Below are positions 33,946-44,648 of a stretch of 64,000 nucleotides of DNA, piece after piece (positions within the stretch are counted from its first letter, which is position 1; the number at the start of each line of letters is the position of its first letter). Source of the stretch: Sarcomyxa edulis (Eukaryota; Basidiomycota; Agaricomycetes; Agaricales; Mycenaceae); the NCBI GenBank assembly GCA_009761415.1, contig QUOL01000012.1, positions 1,111,936 through 1,175,935 on the forward strand, read 5' to 3'. The notes below the pieces were generated by a model. The model made no database searches and was not told where the DNA came from. It worked only from the letters and a program-made list of their open reading frames with translations. The translations under genes were made by a program, and so were the position numbers.

Positions 33946-36900
33946 TCAACCGTACAAGGAAGGCGAAAAGGTATCAGAAGTTGCAAATGCCTTGGAAAAC
34001 AAACTTGGGATAAGGACGGCAATGACTTCCAGCAAAAGACGCACGTTGTTATCACCACCACCAGTGAGACTGTCATCCACTAACATCGTATGGTTGACAT
34101 TGTCGAGGCCTGCCCCTCGCGGGGTGATCGCAGCCAAATTGAGCTCAATTTCTCCAGCTCGAGCCATATTATACAGCCGTTTCATCTCGACGGCTTGGTC
34201 ACCGGCCTCCTCGTATGAATAGCTATATTGTTCCAGACCCAGTATGCAGTTCATCACTTCCGGACGAGCGAGACGTGCCAATAGTGTACCAGCTTGGATG
34301 CAACTAACGTGCATGACCGCTGGATCAAGCCTCTGTGATCGGTTCTAGTAAGCTGTTATAGATCGTCGGAAAAGATTACATACCAGATATCCATTAGATG
34401 TTAGAACGCCGGCCTAGCATCCTGATGTAAGTAAACACTCCCAACGAGCAAGTAAGTACGGCGCACCAAGCCAGCGATACGCAGAGCGCCATGCAATGCT
34501 TCATCAGTCACCTTCCGCTTGATAGCATCTATTTGGGCGATATTTTGCACGACGCTAATTGGATTACTCCCCATCCGTGCCACCTCGTTGATTTCGCGCA
34601 CTCCAAAATCGTCGAGTGCGTTGAAGAGAATAATCCACATTACATGATATGTCGCATCACTGGCGCCTGTAGAAATAGTACCATCAGCCGCGATATCTCC
34701 CTAGATGTGAAATATAACCGTACAAGCCGATACAGCGGATACAAAATCCCACTCCGCCTGGAAATTTGTGGGTACGCCAACAAGAGTCAGGTACTGATCT
34801 CGCCAGTCATTCAGCGCAGTTGTAAAGCCGCACAGGACGTCGAAAGGAATACCATCAGCGTCCGTCGCTGGTCTCCAAAGTTGCCGTGACATGTGACGGG
34901 CAATGCGAGCCAGAGCATGTGCGGCACGATAGTATCCCTAGCGATTGATCAGTAAGGGCGAGAAGTCGCTATACTGGTAGTCCTACCAGAAACTAGATAA
35001 AAAAGACCGAAATGAAAAAGGGTTTTCAACAAGTAGAAGTATCGCTTACCTCCAATTGCTCCCGAGGAGAAGGCATCGAGTTATGCGACTCTGCTACATC
35101 TTGGATAGGATCTGCGGTGTAAAAATCAATGTCATAGTCATCATCATCCAACACCGGTTTTCTGCGATAATAAACGGATGCATAGGCGTCAGACATGCAT
35201 GCCATCCACCAAGCAAAAATCATTGTCCCGCGCGCCTCGGGGTCTTGAATATTGGCCATGACGGATTTGTGATTGATCTGGAAGACCAGAATCAGCCAAC
35301 GACGTCATCGCGATATGTGGACGCAGACCTGCAAATCCAATAAATGACGCGTGGCAGAGGTGAGCCAGAACCCAAGGAAACCTGGATACAGTGTTCAACG
35401 CGGTGAATCGCGACGCAAAATGATGTCAACAGTACCACTTGGATCATCTGGATTTTCTGTAAAAAACTGTGAGTTCGACCGATGTTTCTAGGAGTCGGGA
35501 AATCGACCTACGACTTTGAAGTGGTTCGATGAGTAAGCAAATGACGACTGAATCGGCGGATGATATTCGGTGAACCTTCAAAGCTTCAGCCACTTCGCGG
35601 GCCCGGTCGATGAGTGCTTTAGCGAGCATGCTCTGACCCCCGGGTCGGCGACGGTCAGCAACGAGTAAAGGATGCTCGGAGAATTTGGTCCCCCAGGCGA
35701 TGACGGTCGCTACGAGGGCAGGATGTACAACAGGCTTATCGTTACTAGACAGAGGTGATGCTTGGAGGCAAAGACGTTGCCGGAATTGAGCAGGATTGAG
35801 AAGTGGAAGGCGCGTATGTACGATCTGGAAAAAGACTTCCACCAGGTCAAGTGCGAACCTACGGCAATAAATCAGCAAGTCGACACCACGAGCACGACGT
35901 TAGAGCGGAGCGGAAAATAGATTGCTCCAGGTGGAAATGTCAAAAAAGGAATAAGAGAACGGCTGGAAATGGAGCTATGTTCGCATGTGATGATCAAACA
36001 GAATACGTACTCAACTCTGAAACTGTCATCTTCTAGCTTGTAAGCCAGGTCGCCCCATTCAGCGTAAGCCGATCTGACTTTGACTTGCCCGAACGATGAG
36101 TCACTTTGCACATAACGCGTCAATATCAGTCTTGAATACCACGCGTTGCAAACGACGCACCTGGCAGACTCTGGAGGTGAGAAGAGAAGAGCCAGAACTT
36201 CACGCGTCGGTGTGTTGAGATTGATTGGGGGATAGAATCCGAATCTTATAGGTACAGGTGTTGCGCCATGCTGCAAAGCAGGAGGAGGGAGTAGAGCAGC
36301 AGTGGTTGGGATGTCAACGATCGGGGAGGCGCTAAACTAGAATCAGAGACGCCCATTTTAAATTTGAGTTCAGAGCTATAGTTACATCTTCGAAGGTCCC
36401 GGAGATGAAGAGCTAGAATCCCTGTTAATATTCTAGGCAGAGAGAGAGGTACAAGAATCTCACCTGGGAGAAGATGGTGATCCCCGGTCGGAGCTTGTGG
36501 GGAGCTGTCCAGGATGTCCAACTAATGGAGGAACGTACCGTGAGGTCGTAGAAGTAAGATTTCTAGGTCTCCGCGAGACATTGGAACTACGCTTCTTTTC
36601 GGTGGTTGCTTGTTGCACATAATGTCTAGAATGACAAGAGGTTAGAACCAATATTATGGCAGCTATATCAAATCACAAAGATACCGACGTGCACGGGTAA
36701 TTCTTTGACAAGCAATGCTATCGTAGGGTCGAATTGAGAGATGGGCTGTGGCAATGAAATGGAACCTAGTACCTGACACTGAAGAACGCCACAAATAATG
36801 AGCACGTCACGGCGGTATTGGTCAGATAAAGCCTACCTTGTCACTGCCAGGCAGGCGATTGCACTTGACCTTCCTTGCTCTAAAGCGCGCGCGTCAAAAG

Positions 36901-37198
36901 ATGATTTCTCCTATATTTGACCAAGGCAAACCTGCAAGCATCACAAGCGGTGTTTTGTTTTCGCGGCGGTGGAAGTGTCTGCAACAATGGATCTGATCAG
37001 TAGGCAAACGACTCTCGTCGTGGTCGACAATGTACCTTTGCGAGCTCGTGTATTTGATTCTGCATCGAAGGAGTTGGTAATACGAGCCCTGGAATCGCGG
37101 TGAGGGAGAGATAGCGATCGAAAGAGTGTATTCTGACCTGGTTGTGACACTGAGCTTGTAGTTTCCTCCTGGGAGCGTTGGGGGTTGTCTGGATTCAT
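33946..37198 (-). CDS. Zn2Cys6 transcription factor with fungal-specific TF domain
   Basis: The start at 37198 reads MNPDNPQRSQEETTSSVSQP. Small exons then assemble a complete zinc cluster: ACDACRARKVKC, N-R-L-P-G-S-D, KCQHC and LSKNYPCT, spacing C-x2-C-x6-C-x8-C-x2-C-x6-C. HYVQQATTEKKR follows. The fungal-specific transcription factor domain spans about 34400-35880: DLVEVFFQIVHTRLPLLNP, ALVATVIAWGTKFSEHP and FAWWMACMSDAYASVYYRR. An acidic run (LDDDDYDIDFY) comes next. Ten or more introns are needed. The C-terminal exon border is uncertain; the open frame ends at 33946. Target genes cannot be read from sequence. The promoter region is shared with TOM22 (169 bp between start codons). Confidence 0.85.
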
Positions 37199-37274
37199 TG
37201 TGGGGTACGGAGGAACAGAATATCAAGAGAGAGATGATTGACTCTTTTGAATATAAGCAGTCCCAATGAGGAGA

Positions 37275-37286
37275 GTCACATGTGAC
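37275..37286. promoter_or_regulatory. 12-bp palindrome GTCACATGTGAC between Zn2Cys6 gene and TOM22
   Basis: The palindrome lies in the 169-bp divergent promoter, about 80 bp from each start codon. It is identical to the one upstream of SAS10. It is followed by CAGTCAC, another half-site. Confidence 0.5.
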
Positions 37287-37366
37287 CAGTCACTCAACAC
37301 GGCAGAGCCAAATTTTGAACAACTCAAGCTCAGGTCTTTCATCTCACCGTCAAACAGCCAGCAGCC

Positions 37367-37911
37367 ATGGTCAAAGTCGAAATCGTTGATGAGCCCGACG
37401 GTGGTGCTTCTCCTTATGCATCTTCTTCCTCATCCCGTACTTCCTCGTCCGAGTCGTTGTCCTCAGTCTCTTCAGAACTTTCAGTAGACGAAACAATGTT
37501 CGATCGTATTGCCGCTCTCGTCGATATCATACCCCCAACTACCCGTCACACCATATCATCCAAAGTCTCTAAAACTGCCGCTTTCGTTAAGCGTAGTGGG
37601 AAAATCGTGGGCAATATCGTGTGGATAGTCACCACTTCAGCCTTGCTGGTCGCGTTACCCTTGGCTCTGGCATTGGAAGATGAGGCCAAGGTCGTGGCAC
37701 AAGAGAAGGAAATGTTAGAACAACAGCAAGGAGCACAACAGGCAAGTACTCACGTTACGCAGCTCTACCGTGGTCTATCGAAGGCTTGACTCTCTTAAGC
37801 TTGTACCATGCTAATTTTCTTGGCTCGTAGATGATTGCACCAGCCGGTTATCCACCTGCCCCTGGTTCTAACCCCAACCAGCCAAAAGGTCTCGTGCCCC
37901 CTGGCTTCTGA
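37367..37911 (+). CDS. TOM22: Mitochondrial import receptor subunit Tom22
   Basis: Tom22 is the central receptor of the outer-membrane TOM complex. The N-terminal half is acidic and serine-rich (MVKVEIVDEPDGG, then SSSESLSSVSSELSVDETMF), as needed for binding presequences. FDRIAALVDIIPPTTRH and VSKTAAFVKRSGKIVGNIVW follow. One membrane segment, IVTTSALLVALPLALALEDE, spans about residues 88-107. The first exon ends at 37741 and the second starts at 37831 with MIAPAGYPPAPGS, ending KGLVPPGF. The intron has a GC-AG border (donor gcaagt). Reading through it would instead end in ASTHVTQL and so on, which lacks the normal C-terminus. Confidence 0.93.
37742..37830 (+). other. GC-AG intron in TOM22
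   Basis: Donor cag|gcaagt and acceptor ctcgtag|atg give an 89-nt intron. It preserves phase 0 and joins QQ to MIAPAGYPP, the expected family tail. No GT donor nearby gives an in-frame continuation. Confidence 0.75.
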
Positions 37912-38192
37912 GAGGCAGTAAAGAGATCGTGTCGAGGCGATGCTTTATTTCAAGTTTCTATCCCTTTTCACACCCACGCCCACGATCCTTGGTCTTTTCC
38001 GACGGGCAGACCATCACAAAATTTGATTTATGGATTGCCAGAGAGGAATTTATTGTTCTTATCTGTAAATTTAAAAACCTTTTTTTCTCCCGGCTCATAC
38101 CTCGTGTGTTCTTTCATCATTGACATTCGCAGGCGTCCCCGCGCTAAGTTCCAGTCTGACCAAGCTATTAGCAGACCATGGGAGCGCGTTAT
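37912..38192. other. Convergent 3' region of TOM22 and NDUFA9
   Basis: 3' flanks of two convergent genes, with a T-rich stretch. No gene seen. Confidence 0.4.
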
Positions 38193-39854
38193 TCACGGGC
38201 TGCCTCGCTGCTTGACTGCGGTCCTATCTATCATTTCAATCGCAAAAAACCTCCCGAATCGCGGGTATATATATTTGTTATCAACAACTACTCTATGCTC
38301 CAAAACCCTCATTCTGTGATCTAAGCCGCCTACGTCAGAGTCAGCTCTTGAAATGAACAGTCTACGCACTATTGGACGAGGAGGGAAGACCACCGGTCGA
38401 ACATAGTTGACTCTGTAGACCAGGGAAAGTCACGTTTGCCAAGCGTATCCCAAATAAAAGTTGTATGAGCACGTACCCATTGCGGTACTGCCTAACGTAG
38501 GTGATCGCATGGTTCTCGATCTCCGACGGTGTGACGCCAACTGCATCCCAGTCCCCTGGAACAGCGACATCATCCAAGTATCGCCTGATCACCTCATCTG
38601 GACTGAGGGAAGGCCACCAGACAAACTTGGAGAATTTGGCTAGGAAAAGAGCAGCAAACTTTGGAAGAACGGGTGCGATCGACGCTGGCCGCAGAGTCAA
38701 AGAAGTTACCAGGTCCACCATATATTCATGAGTCAGAGTAGAAGGTCCCGGGAGGTTGATAAGGCTGGGAAGATGTTGCATCGACATGAAGTTTGCTAGT
38801 GCTTGCGCAACGTCTATGACCTATGTAAAAGATGAGCCCCTAAACTGCAAACTGAAATAACGAAATGAGGGTGAAGGAGACTTGCATGAACCGGTCGTAT
38901 TTTGGTCTCTCCAAAATTCAATTTCCACCAGATCGGCCAAACTGGAACCGAGGGTCAGCTAAACCTATAAAACCATGATTATGGTACGATGGAGTGATAA
39001 CGCACATGCTATATTATTCAAGAGCCTATCCTCGTATCCGTACATGGCAGCAGGTCTCACGATGGTAGCACCAGGGAATACGGCCTTGACACGGTCTTCG
39101 CCTTCTGCTTTCGCTTGGTAGAATTTAGAAGGAGAAGCATGCGAAGCATTCAGATGAGAAAGGTGAACAAATCGCGAGACGCCTGACTGGGCAGCAACGT
39201 TGGCTATTCTTTCGGCACCGGCAACCTGTACGGAGTGATAATCAAAATTCCTGCGCACCGTCAGACCAACTACAAAATGATGCGAGACAAGCATACTCAC
39301 TTAGTCTCATAGTCGCGTCCCACGAGGTTGTAAACAATGTCAGAATGTCTCAAACATTCCGCTATCTGGTCTTCCCTGCGAATATCCCATTCCTGCAATA
39401 TAGATGCCAGTAAGCGAAGTGACACGCCACGCAGTTCTGGGCAACGAACCATAGGAACTATTTGTCCCAAGTCTCCCATAGGCTTGAGATGCCTCTTCTC
39501 ATCTTCGTCTCTATATGGTACGATGACCTGCGTACCCATCTTTGCTGCAGGATTCAACCATTAACATCGCGCGTATTTCATACGATGGAAACACCTTGCC
39601 TAGCTTGGACACAAGATATCTCCCTAGAAATCCCGTAGACCCAAATACTGTCACTACATGTCCGCTCACAGCACTGTACCCCGGAGGACCAGACGACACG
39701 ATCGGTTTGTCTGGGGAAAGCGAGACGAGGTCATGGTACCCTCGCTACTGTTGTTCAACCATAAACCGATATATACCACGAATTCGAATATATTTACCTG
39801 TCTAGAGTTACGAATGATACGCTGTAAGCGCAATAAGTTGGACGAAGAGGCCAT
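38193..39854 (-). CDS. NDUFA9: NADH:ubiquinone oxidoreductase 39/40-kDa subunit
   Basis: This is an accessory subunit of respiratory complex I with an SDR-like NAD(P)H-binding fold. Exon 1 (start 39854, MASSSNLLRLQRIIRNSRQ) is a mitochondrial presequence. Exon 2 gives RGYHDLVSLSPDKPIVSSGP, then SAVSGHVVTVFGSTGFLGRY, the nucleotide-binding motif. Then come GTQVIVPYRDEDEKRHLKPM, SDIVYNLVGRDYETKNF, RFVHLSHLNASHASPSKFY and RPAAMYGYEDRLLN. The C-terminal part has VIDVAQALANF and GPSTLTHEYMVDLV. The final exon (YVRPVVFPPRP) runs to a stop at 38193, but the true end may be earlier. It is divergent from the UPF0390-like gene, with 170 bp between starts. Confidence 0.92.
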
Positions 39855-40024
39855 AGCCAATGCCGGGGTAGATATTTCAGTTGAAGAAATGCGGGGATTG
39901 CGTCCGCGGAGATTGCCGAGCGGAATCACGGAGTTTCAAAGGTTTGTAGCGGTGCCCTCCAACTCGACCTGCAGATATCTACCCACAGCCAAGGATCCCA
40001 CCTTCGCCTCGTACATCGCCCATC

Positions 40025-40422
40025 ATGGTCCAAGGAAAGACAAAAGGTCTACAGAACAAGGCCTCATCTGCTAGACACGCCGCGAAAGCTGCTTCAGCCC
40101 CAAAGAAGGGCAGAAAATACATCGCACCGAAAAAGACCATCCTTGTAAAACAAGCCTCGATGACCAAGGTGAATACACTCAGAGTTATCGAACTAACGTC
40201 AATCTGACTCCTCCTTGCAGTCCTTGACAGCCAAGATTAACAAGTCAATAGAACAGCAGATGGTATCTGCAGCATCATCTGGAAAATTAACCATTATGAA
40301 GAACGTTGCTCCAGAAGGGTACGCCGAATCACTTATACAATTGTGGTGTGGATGCTTGCATTTACCACAGTATTTTCTTTGCTAGGCAATCTTCTAAAAC
40401 TTCAGGGAAGTCAACGAAATGA
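40025..40422 (+). CDS. Small basic UPF0390/DUF2462-like protein
   Basis: Three exons encode about 90 residues. Exon 1 is MVQGKTKGLQNKASSARHAA, then KKGRKYIAPKKTILVKQASM. Exon 2 continues with SLTAKINKSIEQQMVSAASS and GKLTIMKNVAPEG. The last exon gives QSSKTSGKSTK and a stop at 40422. The lysine/alanine-rich start MVQGKxKGLQxKAxxxRHAAKAA and the NKSIEQQMVS helix match the UPF0390 (DUF2462) family, small nuclear or nucleolar proteins of unclear function. The splice joins are GT-AG. Confidence 0.75.
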
Positions 40423-41286
40423 CAATCGGCCGCTCTAGAAGTCTGTTTGCATTACAGTGAGTTTGCATCGCTCTCGCTGAATAAACCTATCATTACTCCC
40501 ATTACCTTCCAGATGCATGCCTTGAGCCGCTACATAACATCAGATCCGACCCTCCGATACCATCTACTCGAGGCGGATGTCATATCTAGTCGGCCTGTCC
40601 GTAAGGAAGGCGCGATACCAGGGCATGCCGCGATTATCGTACAAGTGGATGTATAGATTTCTCATGGCTGAACTATGTTCTTGATCCAAATCTGAAACAC
40701 TGCACTCTATCTTCAAGAAATCTATTCAGCAGTCTGTAGTCTGATATACGTACGCCTGAAGTAAAAGCAGGTTTTGAAAGACACATGTTTTGGCAATGAT
40801 CATGAATGGCATAACGTTATCGTAAGAAAGTCCAAGTGGCGTTAATCGTATGGCACAATCCCAATAAACTATGGGAGAAACAAAATGGCTACTAGTACTA
40901 GACAGTACACGAGTGGTTGATGGATGGATGGTGGAACATATGGGATGATTGATGATGCGGGGTGTTGAGTGACAATTGCAGTGTAATGAGAAGAGTTCCG
41001 AGAAAGATGCATGAGTGGGAGATGGATGATATGGTAAGGTCGTGACATATGGGATGAGATGAGATGAGAGAGAGAGAGAGAGAGAGAGAACGAAAGAGAG
41101 AAAGAGAAAAAGGAAATATAAGGGAGCTTGTGGGTACCTGTACACGTGGGCTGAACACCTTGAAGTGCCTTTTTGGTGAAGCAATAAATCGTAAAATGTC
41201 GTTAGGTTTGATAATGGGATCGCGCAGCGGGATAAATACCGCGCATAAGATGGTAGAGGGAGAGGGATAATGATCGATCATGTTCA
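40423..41286. other. Intergenic region with microsatellites
   Basis: 3' flanks of two convergent genes. A (GA)n microsatellite lies at about 41065-41112, and a tggatggatgg repeat at about 40919-40933. A 69-codon plus-strand frame at 40447-40656 has no motif support. Confidence 0.5.
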
Positions 41287-43244
41287 TTATGTTGACCTGT
41301 CGATGGGTATCCCGCTGATGGCCTGGAAGAAGATGTGTTTGATTCGGTTGAGGACCAGTCGCTCTTCTTGGTCAATGAGACCGGTTCCGCTGCCGTCGAG
41401 GTAAGCGATGACTTTGTTCAAGGCTTGGTCAGCCCTTTCGAGGGTTGGCGGAGAATTATCCGGGATCTCTGGTAAGTGTTCGTAGGCGTCTGCATATACT
41501 CCAGGTTGGTCATCGACGATCTGGAGTTCGTGTCCCAATATATGAGAATGAGTGTGCAACTCCTGTTGTTCGTGCTCTCGATAGTCTGGGGGATTGTCGC
41601 CGTTCAGGTTGTTGGATAACATATGATCAGATTGGCTGGATGAATGATCGTTATTGTTCGCTTCTGGCCACGCAGGCTGCAGAGCCATCGAGGTTGTTTG
41701 CATGTACCCCTGACGGTGCATATTGTCACCGTCCGGTGAGTCTTCTAGTTCGTCTTCCTCGTCTTCGAAGTCAGAACCACGGTCACCCAGAGTGCGTCCC
41801 TCAAATGCAGGGTTCAACGGCGATAGGGCAGGATCCTCTTCGAGATTACCCACCAGTCCCATAGCACGTGCCCTCTGGAGGTTCCTGCCATTCCCGTGCC
41901 ATACGCCTTGACGAATACCATGTCGATGCTTGAAGTTCTCTACCCAGCCTGAGCTAGCCTTGAACCTGTCATCCGTGATGCCAAGAGCGGATGCTGTCTC
42001 TTTCGCTTTGGCGCGGATCAAGGCATCGCTGAGCTGTATACGGTTTCTCTTCACTTCAATCAACCATTGGACCAGCTCGGCCTCAATATCAGGGAATTTG
42101 GACGGTCTGACAGAAAAAAAGGTTAGTAAGGAATGAAACTGGACCATAACAAAGGATCGGTACCTGTGTTTAGCGATCCGGATGCCTTCGTCCTCGTGTA
42201 TGTTTAGCCATTTCGTTTTGTTCTTGAGAATCTTGCTGATGGTGCTGCGTTCGACCCCGTAACGTATCGCGATATCTTCCTGTCGTGCTTGTGGATTCTC
42301 TCTGTGGAAGACACAGATCGCTTTGCGATCGACGTTGAAGAGTCGCTGTTTTCTCTGCTTTGGGCGAGTAGGAGGCAATGTAGGTGGTGTAATTATAGAT
42401 GGATGAGAGAATGTGGCAAACGTTTGCGTATTCGATTGAGAAGCCGATGAAGACACAGAAGTCAGGGCTGATGCAACGCTAGCAGCTGGAGAAGCTGACC
42501 GGGGATCGGAACCCGAGGAATTGGAGCGAGAGTGCCGTGGATAAAATTCATTGAAAGGGGGATAGTTGGACGCGCCTGATGCGGGCGTGGGTGGATAACG
42601 AGGGGACTGTAGCTGCGTCGAAACGGTGTTTGGAATATTAAGAGACAAGTGATCGTTTTGCGCGGAGTAATTACTAACATCCGACGCGTTAATGGGCGTG
42701 AGTGGTCGAGATCTGCCATCTGTAGATGTAAGATACGCTGTATGAGGAGACCGCTACGGACGCGATTAACTGGCCGATTTCAAGTTTAAAGGTAGAGAGA
42801 GAGGCGTACTGTTGGGTCTGAGCTCGTTCTCGTGAAAGCAGAAGACATGGATGCTCTACGTCCAAGGGCGCTCCGTTCAGTAGATGCCCGTTGGCGACGC
42901 GTCAAGACCCTATCGGGTCCGATACTGGATTCGAGCTGATTAAAACCTTCGGAAGGTGATTGGATATGTGGAGAATATGTTTCTAACGGGCGATGGAGAT
43001 AAGAAGAGGGTGCGGAGTGAGGGGTCGCATAATCCAGCTCAGCTGAACGATTATTACCCATAGAAGAGCGGATGTCTTCAGATAAAGTCCGCATCCTAGG
43101 CCGAGAGGTATGGTTCTGGGGCTGTTCATTGCTGGTCCAGATATTCTGCATGCGATCCAATTCTGCAACGTGCATTTGGGAAGGAGAAGGATGGGGAGGA
43201 CGTTGGGGGATAGCCTCGTATATCACGGAATTCAGATAGTCCAT
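41287..43244 (-). CDS. CENP-B-type HTH DNA-binding protein, domesticated pogo-like
   Basis: Exon 1 (start 43244, MDYLNSVIYEAIPQRPPHPS) is disordered and S/R-rich. After an intron near 42720-42815, exon 2 holds the CENPB N-terminal helix-turn-helix: KQRKQRLFNVDRKAICVFHR, QARQEDIAIRYGVERSTISK, ILKNKTKWL. After a further intron near 42110-42165, the CENPB-type second HTH reads FPDIEAELVQWLIEVKRN, then LGITDDRFKASSGWVENFKH and RHGIRQG. No DDE transposase domain follows. The C-terminus is acidic (SDFEDEEDELEDSPDGD) with a last helix ERLVLNRIKHIFFQAI. This layout suggests a host gene derived from a pogo/Tigger transposase. Its role is unknown; kinetochore or transcription functions are only family possibilities. 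Confidence 0.85.
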
Positions 43245-44290
43245 GGGCGTAAAATCATGAACATCCGCGACCTAAAAAGAGGAGAAGATATAGAGCAATA
43301 TAAGAGTTGATTCCTGTGGCAACCCCTTCAGATATTATAAGCTCTTACCAAAACCTTCAATTCCAGTGTGCAAGATCGTGCAAAAGCCTCCGATTCCGTT
43401 TTCGGACGTCGCTTGTCAAAATAAACGATTCTCAGGTAAGTCGTCTCAGGCTACTCTTGTACTCGAATTCTTTGTCTTCATGTCGTATCTTGACGACGAT
43501 GAAGACCCACGAACAATTGGAGGCACGACTTGACGAAGCTGGACGAAGCTTGGGCGAACAATTTTTGGCGCAAGAATTTTTATCTAGCCACAATGTCCCC
43601 TTAAGGCTCTCATCTCGGCGCTCGCAAACGTCAAAGTGCCACAACTTGATGCCAACGGTTAAAATGGACGCTTTCTAGCTTCCGGAACGTTTGTTCATGC
43701 TCTTCCTGCCAACTCAAGTTCTCCTCCTGTTTGACATGAGGCCTTTGACTCTTTCCCCTGGTAGAAGACCAGAAGCATGTTCTCTGTATCTCATCAATAC
43801 TTGGAGCACCCTAGGCCTAGCAGGTCGCTCAATAGTCTTGAAACCGGCGAATATGTCCATGTATCAGAGCCAATCCGACTCGTCTACAAAACAGTCTGCG
43901 TGTCTGCTGATGTACGCCGGGATTACCGTACGTCTTGCTCCATGTTACATTATCGTGTGGATAGTTGATGAACCCAAAAGTACCCATCGCCATGGTCAGT
44001 ACATTTGCAAAGTGTCCTTTTCTTGGCGGCTTCCTCGGAAATGAATTACTCATGTCGCCCATCCGTGCCGGCAGACATCAGAAACCCAGGTGGTTCATCG
44101 ATGGAGAAAACATGAGTATCTTGATGTTGCGCTTTCGTAGGAGTTCCAATCGCATATGCAAATGGCACGTAAATGAAATCATGCAAGCATCCGCAGGAGT
44201 ACGACGCGTCTACTAGTCTCACAAAGGGGATCTTCGTGCTTCGGTACCATTTGGGACAGAGCCTGCCTTTCCCCGACAGAATAACTAGAC

Positions 44291-44648
44291 ATGGGACAAC
44301 AAATGCCACCGTCCCATGTTTTTCTTCTAGAAGCCTTGTTATCGCTCATTCATCGAGGCGATCATCGATTCCATCTATATTCAGAGACAGCTGATGTCGA
44401 TGCTCTTCAACCAATGGAACCACTCGGGTAAGTTTCTTTTAATTGACTACCTCCGTCCCCCACATTTATTCTCGATGTCGTTTGTCTAACATGCTATAAT
44501 AAAACCCTAATCGTTCTCCATTAGGCCTACAATCAGAGGATATGCATTGTCGACAATCAAGGGTCAACGGTCAGTTTGGCCATAGCTCGCTCATGCATGA
44601 TTATCTAGGATGCAGCTATCAGCGTCGGACCAGAAAATAGTCAAATAA
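44291..44648 (+). CDS. Candidate small orphan gene
   Basis: The start MGQQMPPSHVFLLEALLSLI continues through HRGDHRFHLYSETADVDA to a donor ggtaagt at 44427/44428. An acceptor at 44524 leads to PTIRGYALSTIKGQR, then a third exon MQLSASDQKIVK and a stop at 44648. The splice sites are good and the codon usage looks coding. I recognise no family, and the product would be only about 75 residues. It may be a piece of a larger gene. Confidence 0.25.

Noticed and set aside
40447..40656. 69-codon plus-strand frame just after the UPF0390-like gene
   Set aside because: Short and without motif; the upstream gene already ends with a good stop.
41064..41112. GA-rich tract as a coding or regulatory element
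   Set aside because: Plain dinucleotide microsatellite; open frames across it are low-complexity.
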